A stretch of DNA of 64,000 nt from assembly GCA_019635735.1 (NCBI GenBank), contig JAHBYX010000004.1, positions 1 through 64,000 of the forward strand, given 5' to 3'. Under the pieces are notes generated by a model that had not been told where the DNA came from, did not search any database, and saw only the letters and a list, made by a program, of their open reading frames with translations. Each line of letters begins with the position of its first letter. The first letter of the stretch is position 1. Below, in pieces: positions 33,657 through 41,568 of this stretch. Position numbers and translations under genes: made by a program. This DNA is from Mesorhizobium sp. (GTDB taxonomy: Bacteria; Pseudomonadota; Alphaproteobacteria; Rhizobiales; Rhizobiaceae).

Positions 33657-34085
33657 ATGCTCAAGAAGCTCATGATTACGTCGGCTCTGGTCGGCGCCTT
33701 TGCCACCGGCGCTCTCGCCCAGGAAGCGCCGTCGCAGACGAAACAGGAAGTCGAGAACCAGAAATTCGAGACCGGCGCGGGCGCCGTAACGGGCGCGGCC
33801 GCGGGGGCCGTGGTCGGCGGGCCTGTCGGCGCGGTGGTCGGCGGCGTGGCGGGTGCTGCGATCGGCGCGGCGACCTCGGTGCCGGAGCCGGCTCGCGAAT
33901 ATGTCATCGCCAACCCGGTTGAGCCGGTGGTGATCGAGGAGAAGGTCGCCGTCGGGACGGTCATTCCCCAGACCGTCGTAATCCACGAGATTCCCGACGC
34001 GCCCGAATTCGGGTACGTCTATGTCGACAGCGGCCCGGTCGTGGTGAAGAAGCAGACCCGCGAGGTCGTCTTCATCAACGGCTGA
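33657..34085 (+). CDS. DUF1236 exported protein, probable stress-response protein
   Basis: 142 aa. Signal peptide (MLKKLMITSALVGAFATGALA). A Gly/Ala-rich helical hairpin follows (TGAAAGAVVGGPVGAVVGG and more), which could insert in a membrane. It ends with a DUF1236 domain: VGTVIPQTVVIHEIPD and YVYVDSGPVVVKKQTREVV. A perfect EcfG promoter upstream and a strong terminator downstream make it a single-gene member of the general stress regulon. Molecular function unknown. Confidence 0.87.
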   Translation: MLKKLMITSALVGAFATGALAQEAPSQTKQEVENQKFETGAGAVTGAAAGAVVGGPVGAVVGGVAGAAIGAATSVPEPAREYVIANPVEPVVIEEKVAVGTVIPQTVVIHEIPDAPEFGYVYVDSGPVVVKKQTREVVFING

Positions 34086-34108
34086 TCACACAGCCGGAAG
34101 ATGCGGCT

Positions 34109-34137
34109 CGAAAGGCTCCCCTGGCGGGAGCCTTTCG
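34109..34137 (+). terminator. terminator after DUF1236 gene
   Basis: CGAAAGGCTCCC-CTGG-CGGGAGCCTTTCG forms a perfect 12-bp stem. It separates this gene from the ilv promoter that follows. Confidence 0.75.
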
Positions 34138-34163
34138 TCTGCAGAAGGCCGCCGAAATCGCGG

Positions 34164-34192
34164 TTGACGCAGGTGCAGGCCCGCTCTATGGT
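34164..34192 (+). promoter_or_regulatory. ilv operon promoter
   Basis: TTGACG (34164-34169) and TATGGT (34187-34192) with a 17-base spacer. Initiation 6-8 bases later falls at 34198-34201, at or next to the leader-peptide ATG. Confidence 0.65.
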
Positions 34193-34200
34193 CGCGCCCG

Positions 34201-34254
34201 ATGAAACAGGCACTCATTCTCGTAGTAGGTCGGCGCGTGGGCAAGGCGGTGTAA
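34201..34254 (+). CDS. ilv leader peptide (attenuation)
   Basis: 17 codons reading MKQALILVVGRRVGKAV, then TAA. The central Leu-Ile-Leu-Val-Val run makes ribosome progress depend on charged branched-chain tRNAs. There is no Shine-Dalgarno sequence and the predicted transcript start is at the ATG, so it should be leaderless, as known for the trp leader peptide of Sinorhizobium. It precedes a terminator hairpin and ilvB. Confidence 0.85.
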   Translation: MKQALILVVGRRVGKAV

Positions 34255-34286
34255 CCGCCGGGCGAAAGCACCCCATGCGCCAAGCA

Positions 34287-34310
34287 GGCTCCCTTCCGGG
34301 GGCCTTTTTT
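34287..34310 (+). terminator. ilv attenuator terminator
   Basis: GGCTCCC-TTCC-GGGGGCC (one G-T pair) followed by six T residues, 32 bases after the leader-peptide stop and 66 bases before ilvB. When branched-chain amino acids are plentiful the ribosome clears the leader and this hairpin ends transcription; stalling at the Leu/Ile/Val codons should favour an alternative fold. Confidence 0.85.
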
Positions 34311-34375
34311 ATTGCCTCCGATACCGATAAACGACCACCACCACGCCGCAGCGGCACATTGAACGGACGACGACC

Positions 34376-36163
34376 ATGAACAAGGCGACGCAGGAAACCG
34401 GACGACGCGAGATGACGGGCGCGGAGATGGTGGTCCAGGCCCTCAGGGACAACGGGGTCGAGCACCTGTTCGGCTATCCCGGCGGGGCCGTCCTGCCGAT
34501 CTATGACGAACTGTTTCAGCAGGACGATATCCAGCACATCCTGGTGCGGCACGAGCAGGGGGCGGGGCATGCGGCCGAGGGCTATGCGCGCTCGACGGGC
34601 AAGCCGGGCGTGTTTCTCGTCACCTCCGGCCCCGGCGCCACCAACGCGGTGACGCCGCTGCAGGACGCGCTGATGGATTCGGTTCCGCTCGTCTGCCTCA
34701 CCGGCCAGGTTCCGACCACGCTGATCGGTTCCGACGCGTTCCAGGAATGCGATACGGTCGGCATCACACGGCCCTGCACCAAGCACAACTGGCTGGTGAA
34801 GGACGTCAACGACCTCTCGCGCATCCTGCACGAGGCCTTCCTCGTGGCGACGACCGGCCGGCCGGGCCCCGTCGTGGTCGACATTCCGAAGGACGTGCAG
34901 TTCGCGAAAGGCATCTACACGCCGCCGCAGACGGCGCCGCGCTCGTCCTATCAGCCGAAGCTGCAGGGCGACCTCGAGAAGATCAAGGCGGCGGTGGCGC
35001 TGATGTCGACCGCGAAGAAACCGATCATCTACTCGGGCGGCGGGGTCATCAATTCGGGTCCGGAGGCCAGCCACCTGCTGCGCGAGCTGGTCGACCTGAC
35101 CGGCTTCCCGATCACCTCGACGCTGATGGGGCTCGGCGCCTATCCGGCATCGGGCAAGAACTGGCTCGGCATGCTCGGCATGCACGGGTCCTACGAGGCC
35201 AACATGGCGATGCACGATTGCGACGTGATGCTGTGCATCGGCGCGCGCTTCGACGACCGCATCACCGGCCGGCTGAACGCGTTCTCGCCCCATTCGCGCA
35301 AGATCCACATCGACATCGATCCGTCGTCGATCAACAAGAACGTGCATGCCGAGATCGGCATCCTGGGTGACGTTGGCCGCGTGCTCGAAGACATGGTGCG
35401 GCTGTGGCGGGCGACCGCCAAGGCCGACAAGAAGGAACTCTATCCCTGGTGGGAGCAGATCGCCCGCTGGCGCGCGCGCGACTCGTTCGCGTTCAAGACC
35501 AATGACGACGTGATCATGCCGCAATACGCGATCCAGCGGCTCTACGAGGCGACCAAGGGCCGCGACACCTACATCACGACCGAGGTCGGCCAGCACCAGA
35601 TGTGGGCGGCACAGCACTTCCATTTCGACAGGCCGAACCGCTGGATGACCTCCGGGGGGCTCGGCACGATGGGCTACGGCCTGCCGGCGGCGCTGGGTGT
35701 GCAGATCGCCCATCCCGACGCGCTCGTCATCGACATCGCCGGCGACGCCTCGGTGCAGATGACCATGCAGGAGATGAGCTGCGCGGTGCAGTACAACGCG
35801 CCGATCAAGATCTTCATCCTCAACAACCAGTACATGGGCATGGTGCGGCAGTGGCAGCAGCTCCTGCACGGCAACCGGCTGTCGCACTCCTACACCGAGG
35901 CGATGCCCGACTTCGTGCTGATGGCGCAGGCCTTCGGCGCGCACGGCATCCGCTGCGACAAGCCGGGCAAGCTCGACGACGCGATCCAGGAGATGATCGA
36001 CGTCAAGAAGCCGGTCATCTTCGACTGCCGCGTGGCCAATCTCGCAAACTGCTTCCCGATGATCCCATCCGGCAAGGCGCACAACGAGATGCTGCTGCCG
36101 GACGAGGCGACCGACGAGGCCGTTGCCAACGCGATCGATGCGAAGGGCAGGGAGCTGGTGTGA
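34376..36163 (+). CDS. ilvB: acetolactate synthase large (catalytic) subunit
   Basis: 595 aa. Condenses two pyruvates, or pyruvate with 2-oxobutyrate, in the first common step of valine, leucine and isoleucine synthesis. N-terminal pyrimidine-binding domain (FGYPGGAVLPIYDEL, active Glu in RHEQGAGHAAEGYAR), central FAD-type domain, and C-terminal ThDP domain (GDASVQMTMQEMSCAV ... LNNQYMGMVRQWQ). Expressed from the attenuated promoter and co-transcribed with ilvN 52 bases downstream. Also named ilvI in rhizobia. Confidence 0.95.
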   Translation: MNKATQETGRREMTGAEMVVQALRDNGVEHLFGYPGGAVLPIYDELFQQDDIQHILVRHEQGAGHAAEGYARSTGKPGVFLVTSGPGATNAVTPLQDALMDSVPLVCLTGQVPTTLIGSDAFQECDTVGITRPCTKHNWLVKDVNDLSRILHEAFLVATTGRPGPVVVDIPKDVQFAKGIYTPPQTAPRSSYQPKLQGDLEKIKAAVALMSTAKKPIIYSGGGVINSGPEASHLLRELVDLTGFPITSTLMGLGAYPASGKNWLGMLGMHGSYEANMAMHDCDVMLCIGARFDDRITGRLNAFSPHSRKIHIDIDPSSINKNVHAEIGILGDVGRVLEDMVRLWRATAKADKKELYPWWEQIARWRARDSFAFKTNDDVIMPQYAIQRLYEATKGRDTYITTEVGQHQMWAAQHFHFDRPNRWMTSGGLGTMGYGLPAALGVQIAHPDALVIDIAGDASVQMTMQEMSCAVQYNAPIKIFILNNQYMGMVRQWQQLLHGNRLSHSYTEAMPDFVLMAQAFGAHGIRCDKPGKLDDAIQEMIDVKKPVIFDCRVANLANCFPMIPSGKAHNEMLLPDEATDEAVANAIDAKGRELV

Positions 36164-36215
36164 TACCCAGCTTCTCCAGAGACTTCCGCCTTCTGCCTGA
36201 GAGAGAGATTCATCC

Positions 36216-36788
36216 ATGAACGCCCAGCTCCAGCCAACCGGCTCCGCCTATTTCATCGCCAAGGACACGGCGCTGCCCGAGAGCCATACGCTCTCGGTAC
36301 TCGTCGACAACGAGCCGGGGGTGCTCGCGCGGGTGATCGGGCTCTTTTCCGGCCGCGCCTACAATATCGACAGCCTGACCGTGTCGGAAACCGAGCACGA
36401 ACAGCACCTGTCGCGCATCACCATCCAGACGCGCGGCACGCCGCATGTGCTCGAGCAGATCAAGCACCAGCTCGAGCGGATCGTCCCGGTGCACCGGGTG
36501 GTCGACCTGACGGTGGTGGCGCGCGAGCGCGGCCAGGAGCGGCCGCTGGAGCGCGAACTGGCGCTGGTGAAGGTGGCCGGCAAGGGCGAGGAACGTGTCG
36601 AGGCGCTCAGGCTCGCCGAAGCTTTCCACGCCAAGGTGTCGGACGCGACGACCGAGCACTTCATCTTCGAGATCACCGGCAAGAGCTCGAAGATCGATCA
36701 GTTCATCGCCATCATGAAGCCGCTCGGACTGATCGAGATCTGCCGCACCGGCGTCGCCGCGATGAACCGGGGGCCGGAGGGAATGTAG
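36216..36788 (+). CDS. ilvN: acetolactate synthase small (regulatory) subunit
   Basis: 190 aa. N-terminal ACT domain (TLSVLVDNEPGVLARVIGLF, RAYNIDSLTVSETE) that binds valine for feedback inhibition, then a C-terminal ALS_ss domain (RELALVKVAGKGEER, FEITGKSSKIDQFIAIMKPLG). Pairs with the upstream large subunit; together with ilvC 11 kb away it supplies the first two steps of the pathway. Confidence 0.95.
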   Translation: MNAQLQPTGSAYFIAKDTALPESHTLSVLVDNEPGVLARVIGLFSGRAYNIDSLTVSETEHEQHLSRITIQTRGTPHVLEQIKHQLERIVPVHRVVDLTVVARERGQERPLERELALVKVAGKGEERVEALRLAEAFHAKVSDATTEHFIFEITGKSSKIDQFIAIMKPLGLIEICRTGVAAMNRGPEGM

Positions 36789-36849
36789 CGGTTCCACGCT
36801 GCCCCCTACGGCGGCGCCAGACTGGTCCATTCACAGTCCGGCTTATTAT

Positions 36850-36864
36850 GTCAGCAATGCTGAC
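36850..36864. promoter_or_regulatory. palindromic operator candidate before the LysE gene
   Basis: GTCAGCA-A-TGCTGAC, two perfect 7-bp arms around one base, 25 bases before the LysE-family ATG and overlapping the expected promoter (TTATTATG just upstream). No regulator gene is adjacent. Confidence 0.4.
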
Positions 36865-36888
36865 CTAGAAAAGCCCGGAAACGCGCCA

Positions 36889-37482
36889 ATGTCCCTCGAC
36901 CTGTTTCTCGCCCTGGTCGTCTTCGCCTTCGTCACGTCGATCACGCCCGGGCCCAACAATCTGATGCTGCTCGCGTCCGGCGTGAATTTCGGCTTCGTGC
37001 GGACGATCCCGCATATGCTGGGCATTGGCGCAGGGTTCTTCTCGCTTCTGATAGGGGTGGGCCTTGGGCTGGGCGCGGTGCTGACCGCCTATCCGCAATT
37101 GCATCTCGCCCTGAAGATCGCGGGCGGCGCCTATCTTCTCTATCTCGCCTGGAAGATCGCGATGTCGCGGTCGATGGGCGAGGGGACGGCCGGCGCGCGG
37201 CCGATGACGTTTCTGGAGGCGGCGGCGTTCCAGTGGGTCAATCCGAAGGCCTGGGTGATGGCGGTGACGGCGATGGCGGTCTACACGGACCCGGCCCGGC
37301 CGTTCCTGACCATGCTGCTGGTCGCGGCGGCGTTCGCCGTGGTCAACGTGCCGAGCGTGTCGACCTGGGCGGGGTTCGGCGTCGCATTGCGCGGTTTTCT
37401 CGCCGATCCGGCACGGCTCAAATGGTTCAATATAGCAATGGGCGTGCTGCTCGCGGTCACGCTGGTGCCGATGCTGAGGTAG
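36889..37482 (+). CDS. LysE/RhtB family amino-acid exporter
   Basis: 197 aa, about six membrane helices. N-terminal VTSITPGPNNLMLLASGVNFG is the family signature; PHMLGIGAGFF, GGAYLLYLAWKIA and FQWVNPKAWVMAVTAMAVY follow. Exports an amino acid or homoserine lactone-like molecule from the cytoplasm. A branched-chain amino acid as cargo is tempting given the preceding ilvBN genes, but unproven. Confidence 0.92.
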   Translation: MSLDLFLALVVFAFVTSITPGPNNLMLLASGVNFGFVRTIPHMLGIGAGFFSLLIGVGLGLGAVLTAYPQLHLALKIAGGAYLLYLAWKIAMSRSMGEGTAGARPMTFLEAAAFQWVNPKAWVMAVTAMAVYTDPARPFLTMLLVAAAFAVVNVPSVSTWAGFGVALRGFLADPARLKWFNIAMGVLLAVTLVPMLR

Positions 37483-37536
37483 GCAGGCATCGGCGAAAGG
37501 AGTGCCGCCTGTGCGTGTCCGGACATTGCGAGCCGT

Positions 37537-37944
37537 CTATTGCACGCCCGCATTGTTATTCAGGATCATGTTCTTCTGAACGAAGTCGGCGCCCATCTTC
37601 TGCTTGATTTCATCGACTGCCGATCGCGGAATGATCGCCACTGAGCTGTCGGGCTTGAAGGAGAACGATGCATCGGGTCGCGCCGGATCGATCGTGGCGG
37701 TGAAGTTCTGTCCCGGCAGCATGACAGTGCCCGGTCCCGACGGGTCGATCTCGATCTGCTTCCAGATGACCGATCCCGGCGGGCCGGCTGGAAACCTACG
37801 ATTCATGACGGTTCCGGCGCTTCCGGCTGCATATCCGGCTTCGTACCCTCGCTGGTATCCGGCCTGATAGGCCTGCTCCGCCTCATCCGCGAAGGCGCAG
37901 CTAATCGAGGCTGTCAGAAATGCGCCTGCAATTGCCCGTCTCAT
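37537..37944 (-). CDS. small exported protein of unknown function
   Basis: 135 aa. Signal peptide (MRRAIAGAFLTASISCAFA), then aromatic/Gly repeats YQAGYQRGYEAGYAAGSAG, then a soluble domain with GTVMLPGQNFTATIDPARPD and AIIPRSAVDEI. Its ATG overlaps the stop of the upstream membrane-protein gene (ATGA), so the two are coupled. No family recognised. Confidence 0.65.
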   Translation of the reverse strand: MRRAIAGAFLTASISCAFADEAEQAYQAGYQRGYEAGYAAGSAGTVMNRRFPAGPPGSVIWKQIEIDPSGPGTVMLPGQNFTATIDPARPDASFSFKPDSSVAIIPRSAVDEIKQKMGADFVQKNMILNNNAGVQ

Positions 37945-38921
37945 TGGTTCGACCTCAGCTTTTCCAGATCACTTTCCATCTGCTTGCGGAACTCGGCTCC
38001 GGCCATCTCATCGGTCAGACGCGCACTCGCAAGGGCTGGCATCGTGACGCCGAATACCGGGCTATCCTTCGTGTCGATCGTGGTGATGCTGCGATAGGCC
38101 ACGAAGCCCACAAGGACCACTCCGAGGCAGGCGAGGAGCACGCCGGGAGAGGCGGTGTTCATCAGCCATCTGAACTCTTTCCAGGAGGCCTCTGCCCGCG
38201 TCTCGCGGCTGTCGACGCGCGCAAGAACGAATATTGCGCCAAGCATCGCCAGAATCATGCCGGCCGTCACCGACAGGAACTGGGTGTAGGCGCGCATGAA
38301 CAGGGCACTCACCGAACGATTGTTGCGCATGTTGAGGGCTTCGTTCTCGACCGCCAATTCGTAGACCCGTCCGTCCGTACCGATCCGATCCATCATCGGC
38401 TGAAACCGGATGGCGGATTCGTGCTTGCGTCCGGTCTCAAACAACTGGTTGATGAAGTAGGCATTGGCGACAAGGATCAGGACCAGTGCGACCGCGCAGA
38501 GGATGCCGAACCATTTGACGGTCGAAACTTTGAAATCGAACTCGCGAGGGTCGCGCGGAGCCGTGTCGAGGGCCTTCTGAAACTCCTCGCGGATTGCGGT
38601 GCGAAGCGGGTCATCCAGTAGGGGCGGCGGAACCGGCGCCGGATTGGCTTGGTCGCCGGGCTCTTCCGCCGGATCGACCCCGGGAAGCGGCTCGGCGGGG
38701 TCTGGTTGCGGCGGAAAGGGGGAAGCGGGCTGTGCGCCGCCGTCCTCGCTCGCACCTCCGGCCTGGTCCGATGGGCTCGTCGCACCCGCGGAAGGGTCGC
38801 CGCCTGCAAGAGGGGGTGGCGCGGGAGATTGGCCTGGGAGCGGGGCCGCGGTTGAGCCGGAAGGCCCCAAAGATGATGATGGCATGCCTGCCGGCTCCAG
38901 ATCCCCTTGCCGACCATCCAT
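37941..38921 (-). CDS. proline-rich membrane protein of unknown function
   Basis: 326 aa from ATG 38921, which follows GGAGG; an ATG at 38996 lies in the promoter region. Residues 1-100 are a disordered Pro/Gly/Ala stretch, then helices at about 133-153 (FGILCAVALVLILVANAYF), about 215-238 (FLSVTAGMILAMLGAIFVLA) and about 258-280 (GVLLACLGVVLVGFVAYRS). The loop between the first two is probably periplasmic. The upstream 60 bases are very AT-rich (TTGCAA, then TATATATT), a likely promoter. Function unknown. Confidence 0.65.
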   Translation of the reverse strand: MDGRQGDLEPAGMPSSSLGPSGSTAAPLPGQSPAPPPLAGGDPSAGATSPSDQAGGASEDGGAQPASPFPPQPDPAEPLPGVDPAEEPGDQANPAPVPPPLLDDPLRTAIREEFQKALDTAPRDPREFDFKVSTVKWFGILCAVALVLILVANAYFINQLFETGRKHESAIRFQPMMDRIGTDGRVYELAVENEALNMRNNRSVSALFMRAYTQFLSVTAGMILAMLGAIFVLARVDSRETRAEASWKEFRWLMNTASPGVLLACLGVVLVGFVAYRSITTIDTKDSPVFGVTMPALASARLTDEMAGAEFRKQMESDLEKLRSNQ

Positions 38922-39077
38922 GAGATGCCTCCAGTCGGAATTTTGGTTGTGCAATATATATGAATAAATCTCAGGTTGTATATTTTTGCAAGACACCTTG
39001 CCCGCTCCGGCGACGCGCCTTGTGCCTCACCTGGCGCCGTCCTTGCACCTTCCGGCCGAATCCTGTCAGTCAGGCCG

Positions 39078-40205
39078 ATGGACTTTTCGCCCCAACAGGA
39101 CGCCGCGCTGAAGGCTGTCGATCGCTGGCTGAAATCCGGCCGGCCGCAGGTGTTCCGTCTGTTCGGTTATGCCGGCACCGGCAAGACGACGCTGGCGAGG
39201 CATTTTGCGGAGAACGTGGACGGCCAGGTGCAGTTCGCCGCCTTTACCGGCAAGGCGGCGCAGGTTCTGCGTTCGAAGGGCGCGATCAATGCGCGGACGA
39301 TCCACTCGCTGATCTACCGGCCCAAGGGCGAGGAGGCGGTGGAGGACGAGGCGACCGGCAGGACCTCGATGTCGCCGACCTTTTCGCTCAACCGGCAGAG
39401 CCCGATCTCGAAGGCCAAGCTGGTCGTCATCGACGAATGCTCGATGGTGGATGAACAGCTCGGGCGCGACCTGCTTTCCTTCGGCACGCCGGTGCTGGTT
39501 CTGGGCGATCCGGCGCAACTGCCGCCGATCTCGGGCGGCGGCTTCTTCACCGAGCACGAGCCCGACCATCTGCTGACGGAAATCCATCGCCAGGCGCGCG
39601 ACAACCCGATCATCCGCCTCGCCCTCGACGTGCGTGAGAGCCGCGAATTCATGCATGGCGACTACGGCACCGCGCAGGTGATCGGCAAGGATCAGGTGAC
39701 GCAGGACCTGGTGCTCGAGGCCGACCAGGTACTCGTCGGCACCAACCGGACGCGCAGACGCTACAATGCGCGGCTGCGCGAGCTGAAAGGCTTCACGGCC
39801 TCCTATCCGCAGGCGGGCGACAAGCTGGTCTGCCTGCGCAACGATCCGGCAAAGGGACTGCTCAACGGCTCGCTGTGGAAGGTGATGACGTCGTCGCGCG
39901 AGACGGTGAAGCCGGGCATCAACCTTCTGGTTTCGCCCGAAGAGGACGATCCCGATCGTGGCGTCGCCAAGATCAAGCTGCTGAAGGCGCAGTTCGAGGA
40001 CCCGGACACCGAGATCCCCTGGGCGACCAAGAAACGCTTCGACGATTTCGACTATGGCTATGCTCTGACCGTGCACAAGGCCCAAGGCTCGCAGTGGGAC
40101 AATGTCGTGCTGTTCGACGAGAGCTGGGCGTTCAAGGAAACGCGGCAGCGCTGGCTCTATACCGCGATCACGCGAGCCGCGAGGCGGCTCACGGTGGTGC
40201 GCTGA
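39078..40205 (+). CDS. RecD/Dda-like ATP-dependent DNA helicase
   Basis: 375 aa, ATG 39078. SF1B-type helicase: Walker A GYAGTGKTTL (30-39), AFTGKAAQVLRSKG, motif II VIDECSMVD, motif III LGDPAQLPPI, LTEIHRQ, and UvrD_C_2 end ALTVHKAQGSQWDNV with WLYTAITRA. A compact 5'-3' DNA helicase, without RecBC partners nearby; likely acts in recombination or replication repair. Confidence 0.9.
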   Translation: MDFSPQQDAALKAVDRWLKSGRPQVFRLFGYAGTGKTTLARHFAENVDGQVQFAAFTGKAAQVLRSKGAINARTIHSLIYRPKGEEAVEDEATGRTSMSPTFSLNRQSPISKAKLVVIDECSMVDEQLGRDLLSFGTPVLVLGDPAQLPPISGGGFFTEHEPDHLLTEIHRQARDNPIIRLALDVRESREFMHGDYGTAQVIGKDQVTQDLVLEADQVLVGTNRTRRRYNARLRELKGFTASYPQAGDKLVCLRNDPAKGLLNGSLWKVMTSSRETVKPGINLLVSPEEDDPDRGVAKIKLLKAQFEDPDTEIPWATKKRFDDFDYGYALTVHKAQGSQWDNVVLFDESWAFKETRQRWLYTAITRAARRLTVVR

Positions 40206-40613
40206 TCATATCCGTTCCGGGATTTCCCTGGCGCCGAGCCACTCCCAGGCATCCGCCTCGTCGTCGGCGCTGAAATAGCGAAGCTCGACGGGGACGGTCG
40301 GCGCGAAGAAGCCGCCGAGGCTTTCCGTCCAGTCCGGCCCGCCGACGACGGCGCAGCGGCGCACACATTGCTCGGCGCGCTTGCGGCCTTCCGCGACGGT
40401 GTCGGGATCGATCTCGCCCCAGTCCGCCCCTTCATAGTCCGTCGCGCGCACGAGCACGTCGATGCGGTCGTGGAGCGCATAGGCGCCCTCGAGCAGGCCG
40501 AACAGGTTTTCCGCGTCGGCGGACGTCGCCTGACCGGAAATCTCGATGGCGAAGACTTCGGGGTTGTCGGTCTCGAGACGGCGGACGGCCGGGACGGGGT
40601 CGAGAGGATGCAT
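40206..40613 (-). CDS. SpoIIAA-like (STAS/SEC14-fold) protein
   Basis: 135 aa. Matches the SpoIIAA-like family: a lipid- or ligand-binding alpha/beta fold, with VFAIEISGQATSADAENL, IDVLVRATDYEGADW and a C-terminal FSADDEADAWEWLG. It ends directly against the convergent helicase gene (40205/40206). Ligand unknown. Confidence 0.75.
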   Translation of the reverse strand: MHPLDPVPAVRRLETDNPEVFAIEISGQATSADAENLFGLLEGAYALHDRIDVLVRATDYEGADWGEIDPDTVAEGRKRAEQCVRRCAVVGGPDWTESLGGFFAPTVPVELRYFSADDEADAWEWLGAREIPERI

Positions 40614-40709
40614 GGTCAGTCCCTTCGGATGCGCGACGTTGACGCTGGAACACTCGAATGGCGGTGTCTGTTCCGCCGAAAGGCCCTATAAGGCGGCGTC
40701 GAAACTGCC

Positions 40710-41462
40710 ATGCGGACCATCATGCCGGCCAAGCTCTCCGTCAACCTCAATGCCATCGCCATGCTGCGCAACCGCCGCGACCTGCCCTGGCCGAGCGTTA
40801 CCGGGCTCGGGCGTATCGCGCTCGCCGCCGGGGCGCACGGGCTGACCGTGCATCCGCGCCCCGACGAGCGGCATGTCCGCTTCTCCGACCTCGCGCCGAT
40901 CCGCGCGCTGATCGACGACGAGTTCCCGAAGGCGGAATTCAACATCGAAGGCTATCCGAGCGAGGATTTCCTGCAACTGGTGGAAAAACACCAGCCGGAC
41001 CAGGTGACGCTGGTGCCGGACGATCCGTCGCAGGCGACTTCCGACCACGGCTGGGATTTTTCCGCCGAACGCGACCGCCTCAAGCCGATCGTGGCACGAC
41101 TGAAGAAGGGCGGCATGCGCGTCTCGCTCTTCGCCGACGCCGATCCGGCGCAGGTGGAAGCCGCGATGGCGACCGGCACGGACCGGATCGAACTCTACAC
41201 CGGCCCCTATGGCGGCTGCTACGACGATTCCGGAAAGGCCGCCAAGCTCCTGGAAATGCTTGGAAAGACGGCAGACGCCGCGGTCGCTGCCGGGATGGGC
41301 GTCAATGCCGGGCACGATCTGACCGTAGCCAACCTGCCGGCGCTGGCAAAGCGGATACCGAGGCTTGCGGAAGTGTCGATCGGCCACGGCCTGACCGCGG
41401 ACGCCCTGGAATTCGGCATGACGGCGACAGTGCGGCGCTTCCTTACAGCCTGCGGATGGTGA
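40710..41462 (+). CDS. pdxJ: pyridoxine 5'-phosphate synthase
   Basis: 250 aa; an ATG at 40722 ([10 protein letters not shown]) is an equally good start. Condenses 1-deoxyxylulose 5-phosphate with 3-amino-2-oxopropyl phosphate in DXP-dependent vitamin B6 synthesis. TIM-barrel motifs: [27 protein letters not shown] [43 protein letters not shown] and [11 protein letters not shown]. Confidence 0.95.
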   Translation: MRTIMPAKLSVNLNAIAMLRNRRDLPWPSVTGLGRIALAAGAHGLTVHPRPDERHVRFSDLAPIRALIDDEFPKAEFNIEGYPSEDFLQLVEKHQPDQVTLVPDDPSQATSDHGWDFSAERDRLKPIVARLKKGGMRVSLFADADPAQVEAAMATGTDRIELYTGPYGGCYDDSGKAAKLLEMLGKTADAAVAAGMGVNAGHDLTVANLPALAKRIPRLAEVSIGHGLTADALEFGMTATVRRFLTACGW

Positions 41463-41568
41463 GCTGGACCCGGCCGGAACCGAAGACATTGCCGTTGCTT
41501 TTGCGTTGCAGCAGGAATAACGGACAGCGCCCATCCCGGGCGGCCCTTTGTGGGTGGAGCCTGGTTCC

